The position numbers were made by a program, and so were the translations under genes. A stretch of 64,000 nt of DNA from HRBIN30 sp964534275 (GTDB lineage Bacteria > Desulfobacterota > Binatia > HRBIN30). The notes under the pieces were generated by a model. The model did not search any database. It worked only from the letters and a program-made list of their open reading frames with translations, and had not been told where the DNA came from. The stretch lies in contig CAZHQG010000008.1 in NCBI GenBank assembly GCA_964534275.1, forward strand, positions 65,798-129,797. Reading direction: 5' to 3'. Below, piece by piece: positions 52,080 through 61,326 of the stretch (its first letter is position 1; each line of letters starts with the position of its first letter).

Positions 52080-53201
52080 CTATTGCGGAACCGGGGTGAA
52101 CGTCAGACGCAGGCGCAGCCTCTCCGTGTGGTGGTGCAACTGCCCGTCGGTCACGCTTACCTCCAAGTTTGCCTCTGCACCTTCCATGTCGAAAAACGGG
52201 CTCGGGCCTTTCACCTCGAACTGCACGCTGCGCGATTCTACGATGTCGCCGTCACCCTCTGCTGGGTAAAAGCGTACGCGATACTGTTCCTCGATCACCG
52301 GCTGCCGATCCTTGGTGTCCATGCGCGCTTCCAACAGGATGCGGTCGTCCAAGCTCAAACAACGCGCGCGGAACTTGAACCGCACCTCGGCTGAAGCTTG
52401 CGCGTTGTTCCTGACATATTTGAGGTCGCAATCGTTCAGTGGCCGAAAGCCGCCGTCAATGTCCTCACTAATCCAGAGGGCCAAACCGTCCGGGCACGGT
52501 ACGTCGGGGAGCGACGGTGTGGCCACGTGCTCTGCCCCGCAGCACGGGGCATCGAGGCTAGGCAACGCGCGCGAGCAACCGACCGCGGGGTCGCACTGCG
52601 GCACGGAACACGCGTCCACCGCCCACACAGATACGACCATCCGCGCCTGCGCGCGCGCAGGCGGCACCCCCTGGTCTGCGCACTCCACCTCGACGTCGTG
52701 GTTTCCGACATCGGCATCGCTTGGCATCCACACCAATCGCCACGACGGATCCAATACGGCTCCTGCGGGAAGACGCGTGGCCATACACTCGACGGAGTCG
52801 CCATCGGGATCGAGCACCCCCAAAGGCAAGGCGATCGGTTGGTTCGCATAGCCACGGTACCACCGTGGGGCTTGGATGATCGGTGCCCGGTTCTCTCGAG
52901 GCGTCGGCGTGGGCGTTGCTCTCAGCGTGGGCGTCGGCGTGCTCGTCAGGGGGCAGCCATTCAACAAGAATCCCACGGCGGCAATGATTTCGTCGATGGC
53001 TACGGTCCCGTCGCCGTTGCGGTCGAACCCCGGGCACAACTCTACTCCGGCATTTCCTAGTGCGATGTTCACTCCGCGCACGATTTCCTCGATGGTGACG
53101 GCACCATCCCGGTTGCAGTCGCCAACACACCCGTCTGCCTGCACGCGAACGGCAATCAGTCCCACGAGCCACAAACTCCACCACCAACGCCAGTGTTTCA
53201 T
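52080..53201 (-). CDS. Exported protein with N-terminal EF-hand module and Ig-like domain
   Basis: 373 aa; the ATG at 53201 (MKHWRWWWSLWLVGLIA) begins a signal peptide. Residues about 24-82 are the dockerin-like pair CVGDCNRDGAVTIEEIVRGV and GFDRNGDGTVAIDEIIAAVG bracketed by Cys. A short TPTPT linker follows, then a cadherin/Ig-like domain (about 105-195: PIALPLGVLDPDGDSVECMA, DADVGNHDVEVECADQGVPP), a Cys-rich segment and a beta-sandwich C-terminal domain ending RLRLRLTFTPVPQ. Function unknown, likely cell-surface. Convergent with the FG-GAP gene, 39 bases apart. Confidence 0.75.
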   Translation of the reverse strand: MKHWRWWWSLWLVGLIAVRVQADGCVGDCNRDGAVTIEEIVRGVNIALGNAGVELCPGFDRNGDGTVAIDEIIAAVGFLLNGCPLTSTPTPTLRATPTPTPRENRAPIIQAPRWYRGYANQPIALPLGVLDPDGDSVECMATRLPAGAVLDPSWRLVWMPSDADVGNHDVEVECADQGVPPARAQARMVVSVWAVDACSVPQCDPAVGCSRALPSLDAPCCGAEHVATPSLPDVPCPDGLALWISEDIDGGFRPLNDCDLKYVRNNAQASAEVRFKFRARCLSLDDRILLEARMDTKDRQPVIEEQYRVRFYPAEGDGDIVESRSVQFEVKGPSPFFDMEGAEANLEVSVTDGQLHHHTERLRLRLTFTPVPQ

Positions 53202-53288
53202 CGGCCCGACTGTAAGAATCTCGCGCACGAAAGGCGAGGCCACCCCGCTGCAAGCGCAACACAAATGTGCCATGCACGGCAAGCACGC

Positions 53289-54926
53289 ATGCGTTCCGCT
53301 TCGACAACGACCACGACGGTTGCGCCCGATTCCTGCCGCCGGGTTCGCATGGTTGCCGGCCTGCTGCTGACAACCGCAGCGCTGGTTCTCCAAGGGATTT
53401 TTGTCTGGCACGCGGGCCCGTTGTGGCGCGACGAGGCCAACAGCGCCAACCTTGCTGCGTTGGGCTCGTGGAAGGCCATTTACGCCCACGCGCACTATGA
53501 TTCGTTTCCGCTGATCTGGGATCTTTGCTTGTGGCTTTGGGGCAGCGTGGGTTGGACGAGCGACGCCGCGCTTCGCTGCCTCGGCCTGCTCGGCGGCTGC
53601 GCACAGCTCGCCGCCTTGTGGTTCGCAGTGCGTATGGTTGGCATCGCGGCTCCAGTGGTCGCCATCGTGCTGTATGCACTCGTCCCGTCCACCGTGGTGT
53701 ACGGCACCATGGCTCGCGGCTACGGGCTCGGAGCCGCAGCATTCCTGCTTGCTGTAGGCGCCCTCGTGCGCTGTTTGCGTGCACCTTCCCGAAGCAACTG
53801 CGCGTTCTTGGCTGGGAGTTGCGTGCTTGCGGTGCAGACCAATTTCGCCAACGGAGTGCTGGTTGCGGCCGCGCTCGGAAGCGCAGCCATCGCAGGATGG
53901 TTTCGTGAACATGGCCGCCAGCGCCTATGGGTCGCCTTGGCGGCAAGTCTCGCTGCGGCGGTTGCCTCGCTAACGCTCTCGCTGCCGTGGATCCGGTACG
54001 CCTTCGCCGTGGGCGAAGCCGAACAGCGCCCAGTTGGGTTGCCGGCAATAGCGACTGTTTGGCTCGACAGTCTCACCGCCGGTTTGCCGTTCGCTGCTGC
54101 GCTGTGGGCGATCGCAGCGCTGGCTTTGCTGGCAGCGGTCATCAACGCACGTACGAGGACAACGCACGACGCCGCCGTTCTCGCCTTCGTGGCCTTGGCA
54201 GTACCTGCATGCATAGCTGGTTTTCTTCTGTATTTCTGGGGCGTCGCGCGCTTGCCCAGCCAGCAATGGCACTACCTGTCGCTCAACGCGTGGCTCGCGG
54301 TTGCCGGTGAGATTGCCGTCCACGCGCTTCTTGCGCCTCGCCCACGAACGGGCCCCTTCGCTCTCGCGGCCTTCGGCATAGCTGGGGTGTGGCTCGGTGC
54401 ACTCGCGGCGCCCCTCGTGGCGGTGCGGATGACCAACGTCGACGTCATTGCAACGGTACTGCACCAGCAAGCGCGACCCACCGACTTGGTCGTCGTGGTC
54501 CCGTGGTACTGTGGAGTGAGTTTCCAGCGGTATTATGCCGGGCCAGCTCCGTGGATCACGCTGCCGGACCTCGATGACCACCGGTTCCACTACCATCTCG
54601 CAATTCGCGCCAAGGCTGCACAGGGCGACCAAGGCATCGCTGCGGAGCGCCAACGCATCGTATCCACCCTGTTGTCGGGCGGCCGCGTTTGGCTTGTGGG
54701 CGACCTCCCCGCGCCGCTACCCGGGCAGAGTCCTCCCCGCATGCCGCCCGCACCCCATCCCGAAACTGGTTGGCGCGCGGGTCCGTACCTGCAAGCGTGG
54801 GAAATGCAAATTGCCGCATTGCTGCGCGATCACGGACGCGACATCTTCGGCATTACCCTGCCCGATGTTGGTCCGGTGAACCCTTGGGAACATCTGCCAC
54901 TGACGGTCATCGCTGGCTGGCAGTGA
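53289..54926 (+). CDS. GT-C-like integral membrane glycosyltransferase
   Basis: 545 aa from the ATG at 53289; starts at 53265 and 53349 are also possible. About ten to twelve membrane helices with a periplasmic C-terminal domain. The first loop has PLWRDEANSANLAALGSWKA, the Asp-Glu motif typical of GT39/ArnT/PMT-like enzymes that use polyprenyl-phosphate sugars, and the pattern continues with YDSFPLIWDLCLWLWG and STVVYGTMARGYGLG. It may add sugars to lipids or to exported proteins such as the Thr-rich ones in this window, but no direct evidence links them. Confidence 0.7.
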   Translation: MRSASTTTTTVAPDSCRRVRMVAGLLLTTAALVLQGIFVWHAGPLWRDEANSANLAALGSWKAIYAHAHYDSFPLIWDLCLWLWGSVGWTSDAALRCLGLLGGCAQLAALWFAVRMVGIAAPVVAIVLYALVPSTVVYGTMARGYGLGAAAFLLAVGALVRCLRAPSRSNCAFLAGSCVLAVQTNFANGVLVAAALGSAAIAGWFREHGRQRLWVALAASLAAAVASLTLSLPWIRYAFAVGEAEQRPVGLPAIATVWLDSLTAGLPFAAALWAIAALALLAAVINARTRTTHDAAVLAFVALAVPACIAGFLLYFWGVARLPSQQWHYLSLNAWLAVAGEIAVHALLAPRPRTGPFALAAFGIAGVWLGALAAPLVAVRMTNVDVIATVLHQQARPTDLVVVVPWYCGVSFQRYYAGPAPWITLPDLDDHRFHYHLAIRAKAAQGDQGIAAERQRIVSTLLSGGRVWLVGDLPAPLPGQSPPRMPPAPHPETGWRAGPYLQAWEMQIAALLRDHGRDIFGITLPDVGPVNPWEHLPLTVIAGWQ

Positions 54927-54995
54927 GTGGGGCGTATCCGTTGCCTCAGCAAGCGGCACTTTGCGATAAGGCTCGTCACCGCAAGGAGGCCAACG

Positions 54996-56162
54996 ATGCA
55001 ACGTTTTTCCGGTGTGGATTATTACAACCTCGACGACCTGCTCACCCCAGAGCAACGCATGGTGCAGCGCACCGTGCGCGAGTTCGTGGAAAACGAGGCT
55101 TTGCCGGTCATCGAAGACTGTCACGCGCGCGAGGAATTTCCTCGCCATTTGATTCCGCGCATGGCGGAGCTCGGTTTGTTCGGAGCGAACCTTCACGGCT
55201 ACGGTTGCCCCGGGCTCGACAACATTGCCTACGGTCTCATTTGCCAAGAACTCGAGCGTGGCGACAGCGGGCTGCGCTCCATGGTTTCGGTTCAAGGCTC
55301 GTTGTGCATGTACCCGATTTGGGCATTTGGCTCCGAGGAACAAAAGCAACGTTGGCTTCCGAAAATGGCCAAGGGCGAGGTGATTGGCTGCTTTGGACTC
55401 ACGGAACCCGACCACGGCTCGGACCCCGGAGGGATGGAAACGCGTGCGCACCGCGACGGGCGTCACTGGGTCCTCAACGGTACGAAACGTTGGATTACCA
55501 ATGGCTCCATCGCGCACTTGGCAATCGTTTGGGCCAAAACGCCCGACGGAATTCGGGGGTTTCTGGTAGAAACCGATCGGCCGGGCTTTTCGGCGCGCGA
55601 CATCAAGGGCAAGTTTTCGCTGCGCGCCTCGATCACCTCGGAGCTCGTGCTGGACGAGGTTCGGGTACCGGAAGAAAACGTGCTGCCCGGAGTCGTGGGC
55701 CTCAAGGGACCCTTCTCCTGCCTCACCCAGGCCCGTTACGGCATCGTTTGGGGCGCACTCGGCGCGGCCATGGCTTGCTACCACACCGCCCTCGAGTACG
55801 CCAAGGTGCGCCGGCAATTCGAGCGGCCCATTGCTGGCTACCAACTCGTGCAACAGAAACTCGTGTTCATGCTGAGCGAAATCACCAAAGGACAACTGCT
55901 CGCATTGCGACTTGGCCAGCTCAAAGACCAAGGCAAGCTCCGGCCACAACAGGTGTCGCTCGCCAAGCGCAACAACGTGGCACAAGCGCTGGAGATTGCC
56001 CGCCTGGCGCGCGACGTTTTGGGGGCCAACGGCATCGTGAACGAATACCCAGTGATCCGCCACATGTTGAACCTCGAAACGGTCAACACGTACGAAGGCA
56101 CGTACGATATGCACACGCTCATTGTCGGGCGCGACATTACTGGCCTCGACGCGATCCGCTAG
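54996..56162 (+). CDS. gcdH: Glutaryl-CoA dehydrogenase
   Basis: 388 aa; the ATG at 54996 follows AAGGAGG. FAD enzyme that oxidises and decarboxylates glutaryl-CoA to crotonyl-CoA in lysine, tryptophan and aromatic degradation. Acyl-CoA dehydrogenase fold: GCFGLTEPDHGSDPGGMETR for flavin binding, WITNGSIAHLAIVWAKT, QLVQQKLVFMLSEITKGQ. The catalytic Glu is in NTYEGTYDMHTLIVGR near residue 370, with ITGLDAI at the end, both characteristic of this subfamily rather than straight-chain dehydrogenases. An enoyl-CoA hydratase is 8 kb away. Followed by a small unknown gene. Confidence 0.9.
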   Translation: MQRFSGVDYYNLDDLLTPEQRMVQRTVREFVENEALPVIEDCHAREEFPRHLIPRMAELGLFGANLHGYGCPGLDNIAYGLICQELERGDSGLRSMVSVQGSLCMYPIWAFGSEEQKQRWLPKMAKGEVIGCFGLTEPDHGSDPGGMETRAHRDGRHWVLNGTKRWITNGSIAHLAIVWAKTPDGIRGFLVETDRPGFSARDIKGKFSLRASITSELVLDEVRVPEENVLPGVVGLKGPFSCLTQARYGIVWGALGAAMACYHTALEYAKVRRQFERPIAGYQLVQQKLVFMLSEITKGQLLALRLGQLKDQGKLRPQQVSLAKRNNVAQALEIARLARDVLGANGIVNEYPVIRHMLNLETVNTYEGTYDMHTLIVGRDITGLDAIR

Positions 56163-56191
56163 CGGTCGTGCACGGTTGCCGTTCGAGCGCC

Positions 56192-56503
56192 ATGGCCCCT
56201 GCGCGTTCTCTTAAGTCCGACCGACTCCTCGACCAGCTCGGCGTGTGGAAGCGCCTGCAGCGAGGAGAGAAGCTGGTCGTGGTGGGTCCCACGTACGAGT
56301 TGTTCACTGCGGAAGACTCCACCGCAGCACTCGCGTTCACTTGCGAGGGCGAAAGCTTGTACGTTGGTTACGCCGTCGTTCGTGAGGGGCGGTGGGAGGC
56401 AGTCGAGTTGGAACCCTACTCGCTGCGGGCACTCGGGTACTGGCAGCGGTGGCTCAAACGCCACGGCGTGGCGCGGCACGAGCCCACACCGCGGCACTCA
56501 TGA
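56192..56503 (+). CDS. Conserved-looking protein of unknown function
   Basis: 103 aa; the stop overlaps the next gene as ATGA, so translation is coupled. It reads as a small soluble alpha/beta protein (SLKSDRLLDQLGVWKRLQRG, VVVGPTYELFTAEDSTAALA, LYVGYAVVREGRWEAVELEP). No family recognised. Same direction as gcdH, 29 bases downstream. Confidence 0.6.
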   Translation: MAPARSLKSDRLLDQLGVWKRLQRGEKLVVVGPTYELFTAEDSTAALAFTCEGESLYVGYAVVREGRWEAVELEPYSLRALGYWQRWLKRHGVARHEPTPRHS

Positions 56504-57714
56504 GCACCTTCACGCTCGCCGCGTTCATCGTCGTCTATACCCTGCTCGCCATTGGCGGCCTGCCACCGTTTCGTTTCGACCGCACCGGCATTGCCATCAT
56601 GGGCGCGGCCACCATGTTGCTGAGCGGCGCCATTCCGTTCGACGCCGCGCTGGCGGCCATCGATTACCGAACGATCGTGTTTTTGTTCGGGATGATGATC
56701 GTGGTGGCAAACTTGCGGCTCGCGGGTTTTTTTCGGCTCGTCACCGCGCGAGCTGTTCGGCACGCGCGAACTCCCGCACAGCTTCTCGCCGTCACGGTGT
56801 TTCTCCCGGGCATCCTGGCAGCATTTTTCATCAACGACGTGGTCTGCCTCGTGTGCACTCCCGTGGTGCTGCAAGTGACCCACCGCTTACGCCTTCCCGC
56901 TCGGCCCTATTTGCTCGCTCTCGCGACCGCAGCAAATATCGGCAGCGCCGCGACCGTCAGCGGCAATCCGCAAAACATGCTCGCCGCTGGCTTCGCTCAG
57001 GTGCCCTACTCCACGTTCGCGCTGCACCTGGCGCCCCTGGCCGTTGCCGGGCTGGTGATCGACTACGCTCTCCTATGGTTTCTGTTCCGTCGGGAGCTGG
57101 CAACCAATGTGGATCCTTCGGCCGTCGACGTGCCAGAGCGAGTCCACAAGCCCTTGCTGTACAAATCCAGCGCTGCCGCCACGCTTGCGGTGATTCTGTT
57201 TTTCGTCGGCGCCCCTGTGGCGGAGGTGGCTTTGGGGGTGGCGGCGTGGTTGCTCGCAACGCGACGCGTGCGGCCGGAAAAGGTCTACCGCGAAATCGAT
57301 TGGCCCCTGTTGGTCATGTTCCTTGGCCTGTTCGTCGTGGTCGGTGCCGTCGAGCACGCAAGTCTCGACCGTCGCTTGCTCGGACTGTTCGCGCTGACGA
57401 CCGGCGGCACGCCCGGCGTCTGGATTGCCCCCACAGCGGTCTTGTCGAACCTCGTGAGCAACGTGCCAGCCGTGATGTTGCTCAAGCCGCTCGTGACCAA
57501 CGCTGCCGATCCCACCACGATGGCGCTGCTCGTCGCAGCCGCCAGCACTTTTGCAGGAAACCTCACCACTGTCGGGTCGGTGGCGAACTTGATCGTGCTC
57601 GAGCAAGCGCGCCGTGCAGGAGTGGAAATTTCCTTTTGGGAGTACGCACGAGTCGGCGTTCCCCTGACTCTCGTGACCCTCGCGCTGACCGCGGCCTTTT
57701 TTGCTGCACCGTAG
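56500..57714 (+). CDS. ArsB/NhaD-type ion transporter
   Basis: 404 aa with about ten transmembrane helices; ion transporter superfamily (CitMHS/ArsB/NhaD). The two re-entrant hairpin regions are visible: SAATVSGNPQNMLAAGFAQ with the Asn-Pro motif, and LSNLVSNVPAVMLLKPLVT, plus STFAGNLTTVGSVANLIV. Substrates of relatives include arsenite, Na+/H+, silicate and dicarboxylates. The absence of ars genes leaves the substrate open. Coupled to the 103-aa protein. Confidence 0.82.
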   Translation: MSTFTLAAFIVVYTLLAIGGLPPFRFDRTGIAIMGAATMLLSGAIPFDAALAAIDYRTIVFLFGMMIVVANLRLAGFFRLVTARAVRHARTPAQLLAVTVFLPGILAAFFINDVVCLVCTPVVLQVTHRLRLPARPYLLALATAANIGSAATVSGNPQNMLAAGFAQVPYSTFALHLAPLAVAGLVIDYALLWFLFRRELATNVDPSAVDVPERVHKPLLYKSSAAATLAVILFFVGAPVAEVALGVAAWLLATRRVRPEKVYREIDWPLLVMFLGLFVVVGAVEHASLDRRLLGLFALTTGGTPGVWIAPTAVLSNLVSNVPAVMLLKPLVTNAADPTTMALLVAAASTFAGNLTTVGSVANLIVLEQARRAGVEISFWEYARVGVPLTLVTLALTAAFFAAP

Positions 57715-58082
57715 GGACAGGTCCTGCGCCTGCTGCGACTCCAAGGGCAACCGCAATGGTTGCCGGTACGTTGCGGGATCACGAACAACCTGCCCACGCA
57801 GGCGATCCGCGGAGCAAGTTGCTCCGTCCCGGTCGGGGGTGGCCCGCGCGGGAATGTTCGTGCGTGTCCACAAATGGGGTCCAAAAATGACGTCTCCAAA
57901 AATGATGCGTGTCCAAAAATACGTCCGCTTGCGCTTCGGCCCGGTGGCGGGCAGGAGGACGTTCCGATCGGTCAGAAAGAGAAGCCGGCGCGTACCGGTC
58001 GAACGGATGCATTGGAGGGTGCACTGCTTGACCGATCGTTCCTGCCTCCCGTAGAGTGGGGCCGTCCGGCGGAGGAGGTGCG
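57715..58082. other. Intergenic region with direct repeats
   Basis: 368 bases between the transporter and the DGQHR gene. Apart from the direct repeats at 57867-57922 (separate entry) and a strong ribosome site GGAGGAGGTGCG before 58083, nothing is recognised. Small open frames are unconvincing. Confidence 0.45.
57867..57922 (+). repeat. Four direct TCCAAAAATGA-like repeats upstream of the DGQHR gene
   Basis: TCCACAAATG (57867), TCCAAAAATGA (57880), TCCAAAAATGA (57895) and TCCAAAAATAC (57912) occur at spacings of 13, 15 and 17 bases. Copies two and three are identical. They are A-rich in a GC-rich setting, about 160 bases before the DGQHR start codon, and look like an operator or a small expanding repeat. 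Confidence 0.6.
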
Positions 58083-59216
58083 ATGATTTCCGTTCCAGCC
58101 CTGCGGTTGCACCAGTTCGGCGTGGTGTTTTACCAGTGCTCTCTCGCGGTGCGCGACATCCAGCGGCTCGTCCGTTTCGAGGTACTCAGCTACAGCCACG
58201 AAGGCCGCACGCACGGCCGCCGGCCGATGCAAACAGCCCGAGCCGGCAAGATTCACTGGGACGTGCTGGAACAAAAGATCGCCCACAGCGAAGGCGCCTA
58301 CCAGCGCCCGATCATCCAGCGCAAAATTGCGGAACTAATCGACTACTATCTGCAGTGTGCCGAGGCGCAAACCTTGCCTGCAATCCCGGGAGCCGTCCTG
58401 CTCACATGCGACCGCCGCCTGGAATTCATTCCGATCAGCGCGCATCGGGTGCTGGGCGTCCTGCAACTGCCCAACGAAGAGGGCTGCTTGCGGGCATTGG
58501 ATGGCCAGCATCGTCTCCTCGCGTTGCACCAACTTGCCGAGCAAACCCAGCCGCCGGACGTGCAGGTCCCAGCCATCTTGTTCGATTGTCTTGCGCCGGA
58601 TCAGGTCGTGGAACTGTTCGTTACGATTAACGCCAAGCACACGCGCCTGAATCCGTCGCACCTGGTTTCCTTGTCCGGCCGCCGCCTGTACCCCGACCCG
58701 ACACTGGCAGCCGCCCACGACGTGGTGCGTGCTCTCAGCGAGGACCCTTCTTCTCCGTTGCACGGCGAAATCAAGCTTTTTGGTGTGGGGCGCGGACGCG
58801 TAGCCCAAGCGCCGCTTGCGGAAGAGATCAAAGGAGTTCTGACAGCACTGGAAGCATTGGGTGGAAACCAAGCAGAACACTTTCGGGACCGGGCCGCCAA
58901 GTTTTTCCTCCTCTACTTCCGCACCATCGCGAACATCTTCCCCCGCGCTTGGACCGGCAAGCGCTACAGCATCAAAACCGCTGCTGCTCTGCGCGCCTTC
59001 ATTCGCGTCGTGCCCGATGTGCTGGCCACCGTGCGCCGGATGCATGGGGAGCCGATGGATGCATCAAGCCTCCAACGCACGATGGAACCTTGGGGCGCGT
59101 ATCTCGGCGATGCTCGCTTCGAGACCGACGGCGAGTGGCGCCTCAAGCAAGGCGGCGGTACGCGCGGAACCGTGGAAATCCTCGTGCGGGAACTCCGCTC
59201 AGCCTTGCCGTCGTAA
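58083..59216 (+). CDS. DGQHR-domain (DndB-like) protein
   Basis: 377 aa; the ATG at 58083 follows GGAGGAGGTGCG. The family signature is at residues 140-144 (RALDGQHRLLALHQL). Regions around it, HSEGAYQRPIIQRKIAEL and LPAIPGAVLLTCDRRLEF, fit DndB/DGQHR proteins, which regulate or accompany DNA phosphorothioation and are also found in other defence loci. No dndCDE, dptFGH or other defence gene is nearby, so this is an orphan. Its role could be regulation of a distant modification system or another nucleic-acid function. Confidence 0.75.
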   Translation: MISVPALRLHQFGVVFYQCSLAVRDIQRLVRFEVLSYSHEGRTHGRRPMQTARAGKIHWDVLEQKIAHSEGAYQRPIIQRKIAELIDYYLQCAEAQTLPAIPGAVLLTCDRRLEFIPISAHRVLGVLQLPNEEGCLRALDGQHRLLALHQLAEQTQPPDVQVPAILFDCLAPDQVVELFVTINAKHTRLNPSHLVSLSGRRLYPDPTLAAAHDVVRALSEDPSSPLHGEIKLFGVGRGRVAQAPLAEEIKGVLTALEALGGNQAEHFRDRAAKFFLLYFRTIANIFPRAWTGKRYSIKTAAALRAFIRVVPDVLATVRRMHGEPMDASSLQRTMEPWGAYLGDARFETDGEWRLKQGGGTRGTVEILVRELRSALPS

Positions 59217-59258
59217 CTCCTGTGCTCGGAGTACGCGCTGGCCGTCGATGCTCACCCG

Positions 59259-59933
59259 CTAGCCAAGGCTTCCAGCAGAGCTGCGATCGAAGAGGCGCAA
59301 GCCGCGGCGGCGCGTGGCTTCGAGCTTCGCCAGAAACTCCTCCCGAGAAATCACTCGCGCCCCTAAGCGCGCCATGTGCGGAGTCATCGTCTGGATGTCC
59401 ATCCAGTCCAGTCCTCGGGAGCGCAAGTGGTCGACGAGAAACAACAGCGCGAGCTTCGACGCGTTGGGCTCCCGGTAAAACATGCTTTCCGCAGCAAACG
59501 CCCCGTCGATGTCCACGCCGTACACGCCCCCCACGAGTTCGTTTCCGCGCCACGCTTCCACGCTGTGCGCAACGCCCAGACGATGGAGCTGTGTGTACGT
59601 CACGATCACCTCTGGCGTGATCCACGTGCCGTCTTGCCCCGGACGCACAGCTTTCGCACAACCTTCGATCACAACGGGGAATGCCCGGTCGATCGTAAAG
59701 CGGAGCGTGGTTTGGCGACGTGCTCGCCGCAAACTCCGAGGCACATGGAGTCGCTCGAACTCGAGAATCGCCCGCTCGCGCGGAGAAAACCAAAGCATCG
59801 GCAAGCCGGGTACCGGCCAGGGAAACACACCCTGCTGGTACGCACGAAGCACGGTGCGAGGCGTCAGCCGCCCACCGACGGCAACCAAGCCGTCGATCTC
59901 GTCCTCACTTTGGTCCCAAGGTTCGTTCGGCAT
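59259..59933 (-). CDS. aat: Leucyl/phenylalanyl-tRNA-protein transferase
   Basis: 224 aa, normal size. Adds Leu or Phe to N-terminal Arg or Lys of proteins, marking them for ClpSAP degradation (N-degron pathway). Signatures: GLVAVGGRLTPRTVLRAYQQ, GVFPWPVPGLPMLWFSPRER, TWITPEVIVTYTQLHRLGVA, HSVEAWRGNELVGGVYGV and GAFAAESMFYREPNASKLAL. Converges with the DGQHR gene. clpA and clpS are not in the window. Confidence 0.93.
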   Translation of the reverse strand: MPNEPWDQSEDEIDGLVAVGGRLTPRTVLRAYQQGVFPWPVPGLPMLWFSPRERAILEFERLHVPRSLRRARRQTTLRFTIDRAFPVVIEGCAKAVRPGQDGTWITPEVIVTYTQLHRLGVAHSVEAWRGNELVGGVYGVDIDGAFAAESMFYREPNASKLALLFLVDHLRSRGLDWMDIQTMTPHMARLGARVISREEFLAKLEATRRRGLRLFDRSSAGSLG

Positions 59934-60008
59934 TCGAGTTCTTGCGAGCGCTCAAGCGCGAACACGCTGCGGGCTTCAGTATAAACGAAGGTACGAGCGA
60001 CGCGATGC

Positions 60009-61220
60009 CTACGGTCGCACCTCGCCACGGATGACATAGTTCCGGAGCGCCGGCACGCGCCGCGCCACTGCCGCAACCACGAGCAAACAACCCACACCCC
60101 CACTGACGACCGAAAACGTTGGCGAGGTCAGCGCGGCCACAAACCCGGATTCCACCGCACCCAGTTGGTTCGAAGCATTGATGAACATGAAATTGATGGC
60201 ACTCACCCGACCCCGTAAATGGTCCGGCGTGTTGAGTTGCACGATGGTGCTCCGCATCACCACGCTAATCTGGTCGGCCATTCCAGCGAGCATGTAGGCG
60301 GCGACCGACAACGGAAACCAACGCGAGAACCCGAACACGATGGTCGCCACACCGAACACCGCCACCGCCACCAGCAGCGCCCGGCCAGCTCGTCGAATTG
60401 GCGGCAGCAGCATGAGTGTCAGGGAAGTCGCCAGCGCGCCGACTTCGAGCGACGCCGAGAGAATGCCGTAGCCGCGAGGCCCGACCTGGAGAATTTCGTT
60501 CGCGTACACGGGCAACAATGCCGCAGCACCACCGAAAATGACCGCCAGCATGTCCAACAGCATGCAGCCCCACACCACCGGTCGGCTGGCCACGAATCGC
60601 ACGCCTTGCACCATCGCTTGCCAGCCCATCGTCGAGCCCGTTCCCTGCGGCCAGCTCGGGCGCACCTGCATCAGGGCTACAATGGCGACGACCAGCAACA
60701 CCGCCACTGCGGCATACGCTGCAGCCACACCCGCGGCCGCGATGATCATCCCGCTGGCGGCCGGACCACTCGCAAACGCCAGTGCTTGCACCGTAGAGGC
60801 AACCGTGACCGCCCGCGGGAAATCCGCGGTGGGAACAAGATTGGGCAGCAGCGACGCGCGCGCCGGGTTGTCGAATGCCGCTGCGCCGGCCATGGCAAAC
60901 ACCACCGCGTACAACGAGCTTAACGTGGCCGCTTCGGTGGCCGTCAGTCGCGCCAGCAACAGCGCTCCCGCTAAGGGCACCAATTGCGCGATCATCACGA
61001 TCCGCCGACGCTCGTAACGATCGGCTACCATGCCTCCGACCAGCAGCAACGAAAACGCTGGCACGAACTGCACCAGACCAATGAGGCCCAAGTAAAACGG
61101 AGAGCGCGACAGCTCGAAGACGTGCCACGCAACCGTAGCGCGCATGAGCGTGAGCGCCGTGGCCGCACAAAATCGGCTGAGGAAGTACGCCCAGACATCC
61201 AGCGGAAAACGGCGGATCAT
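60009..61220 (-). CDS. MFS transporter (EntS/MFS_3-like)
   Basis: 403 aa with twelve predicted helices. The ATG at 61220 (GAGGG upstream) is preferred over a GTG at 61226. Family signatures: VGGMVADRYERRRIVMIAQL between helices 2 and 3, AAAFDNPARASLLPNLVP, and STIVQLNTPDHLRGRVSAIN in the central loop region. This EntS-like group exports small molecules such as siderophores or drugs; no siderophore genes are nearby, so the substrate is unknown. Confidence 0.85.
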   Translation of the reverse strand: MIRRFPLDVWAYFLSRFCAATALTLMRATVAWHVFELSRSPFYLGLIGLVQFVPAFSLLLVGGMVADRYERRRIVMIAQLVPLAGALLLARLTATEAATLSSLYAVVFAMAGAAAFDNPARASLLPNLVPTADFPRAVTVASTVQALAFASGPAASGMIIAAAGVAAAYAAVAVLLVVAIVALMQVRPSWPQGTGSTMGWQAMVQGVRFVASRPVVWGCMLLDMLAVIFGGAAALLPVYANEILQVGPRGYGILSASLEVGALATSLTLMLLPPIRRAGRALLVAVAVFGVATIVFGFSRWFPLSVAAYMLAGMADQISVVMRSTIVQLNTPDHLRGRVSAINFMFINASNQLGAVESGFVAALTSPTFSVVSGGVGCLLVVAAVARRVPALRNYVIRGEVRP

Positions 61221-61326
61221 GGGCACCCTCGGCTACCCAGCGACATGCCTCCGCGCAAGGGCAAAACGGCGTGCGTGGAATCATCGCTCGCGCCCGGCAA
61301 AGCTCCGGCCCCCGACAACGCATCCG

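Noticed and set aside
54689..56191. Long plus-strand frame running through gcdH in another phase
   Set aside because: Only its last 103 codons (from 56192) have a plausible start, context and composition; the rest is a shadow of gcdH.
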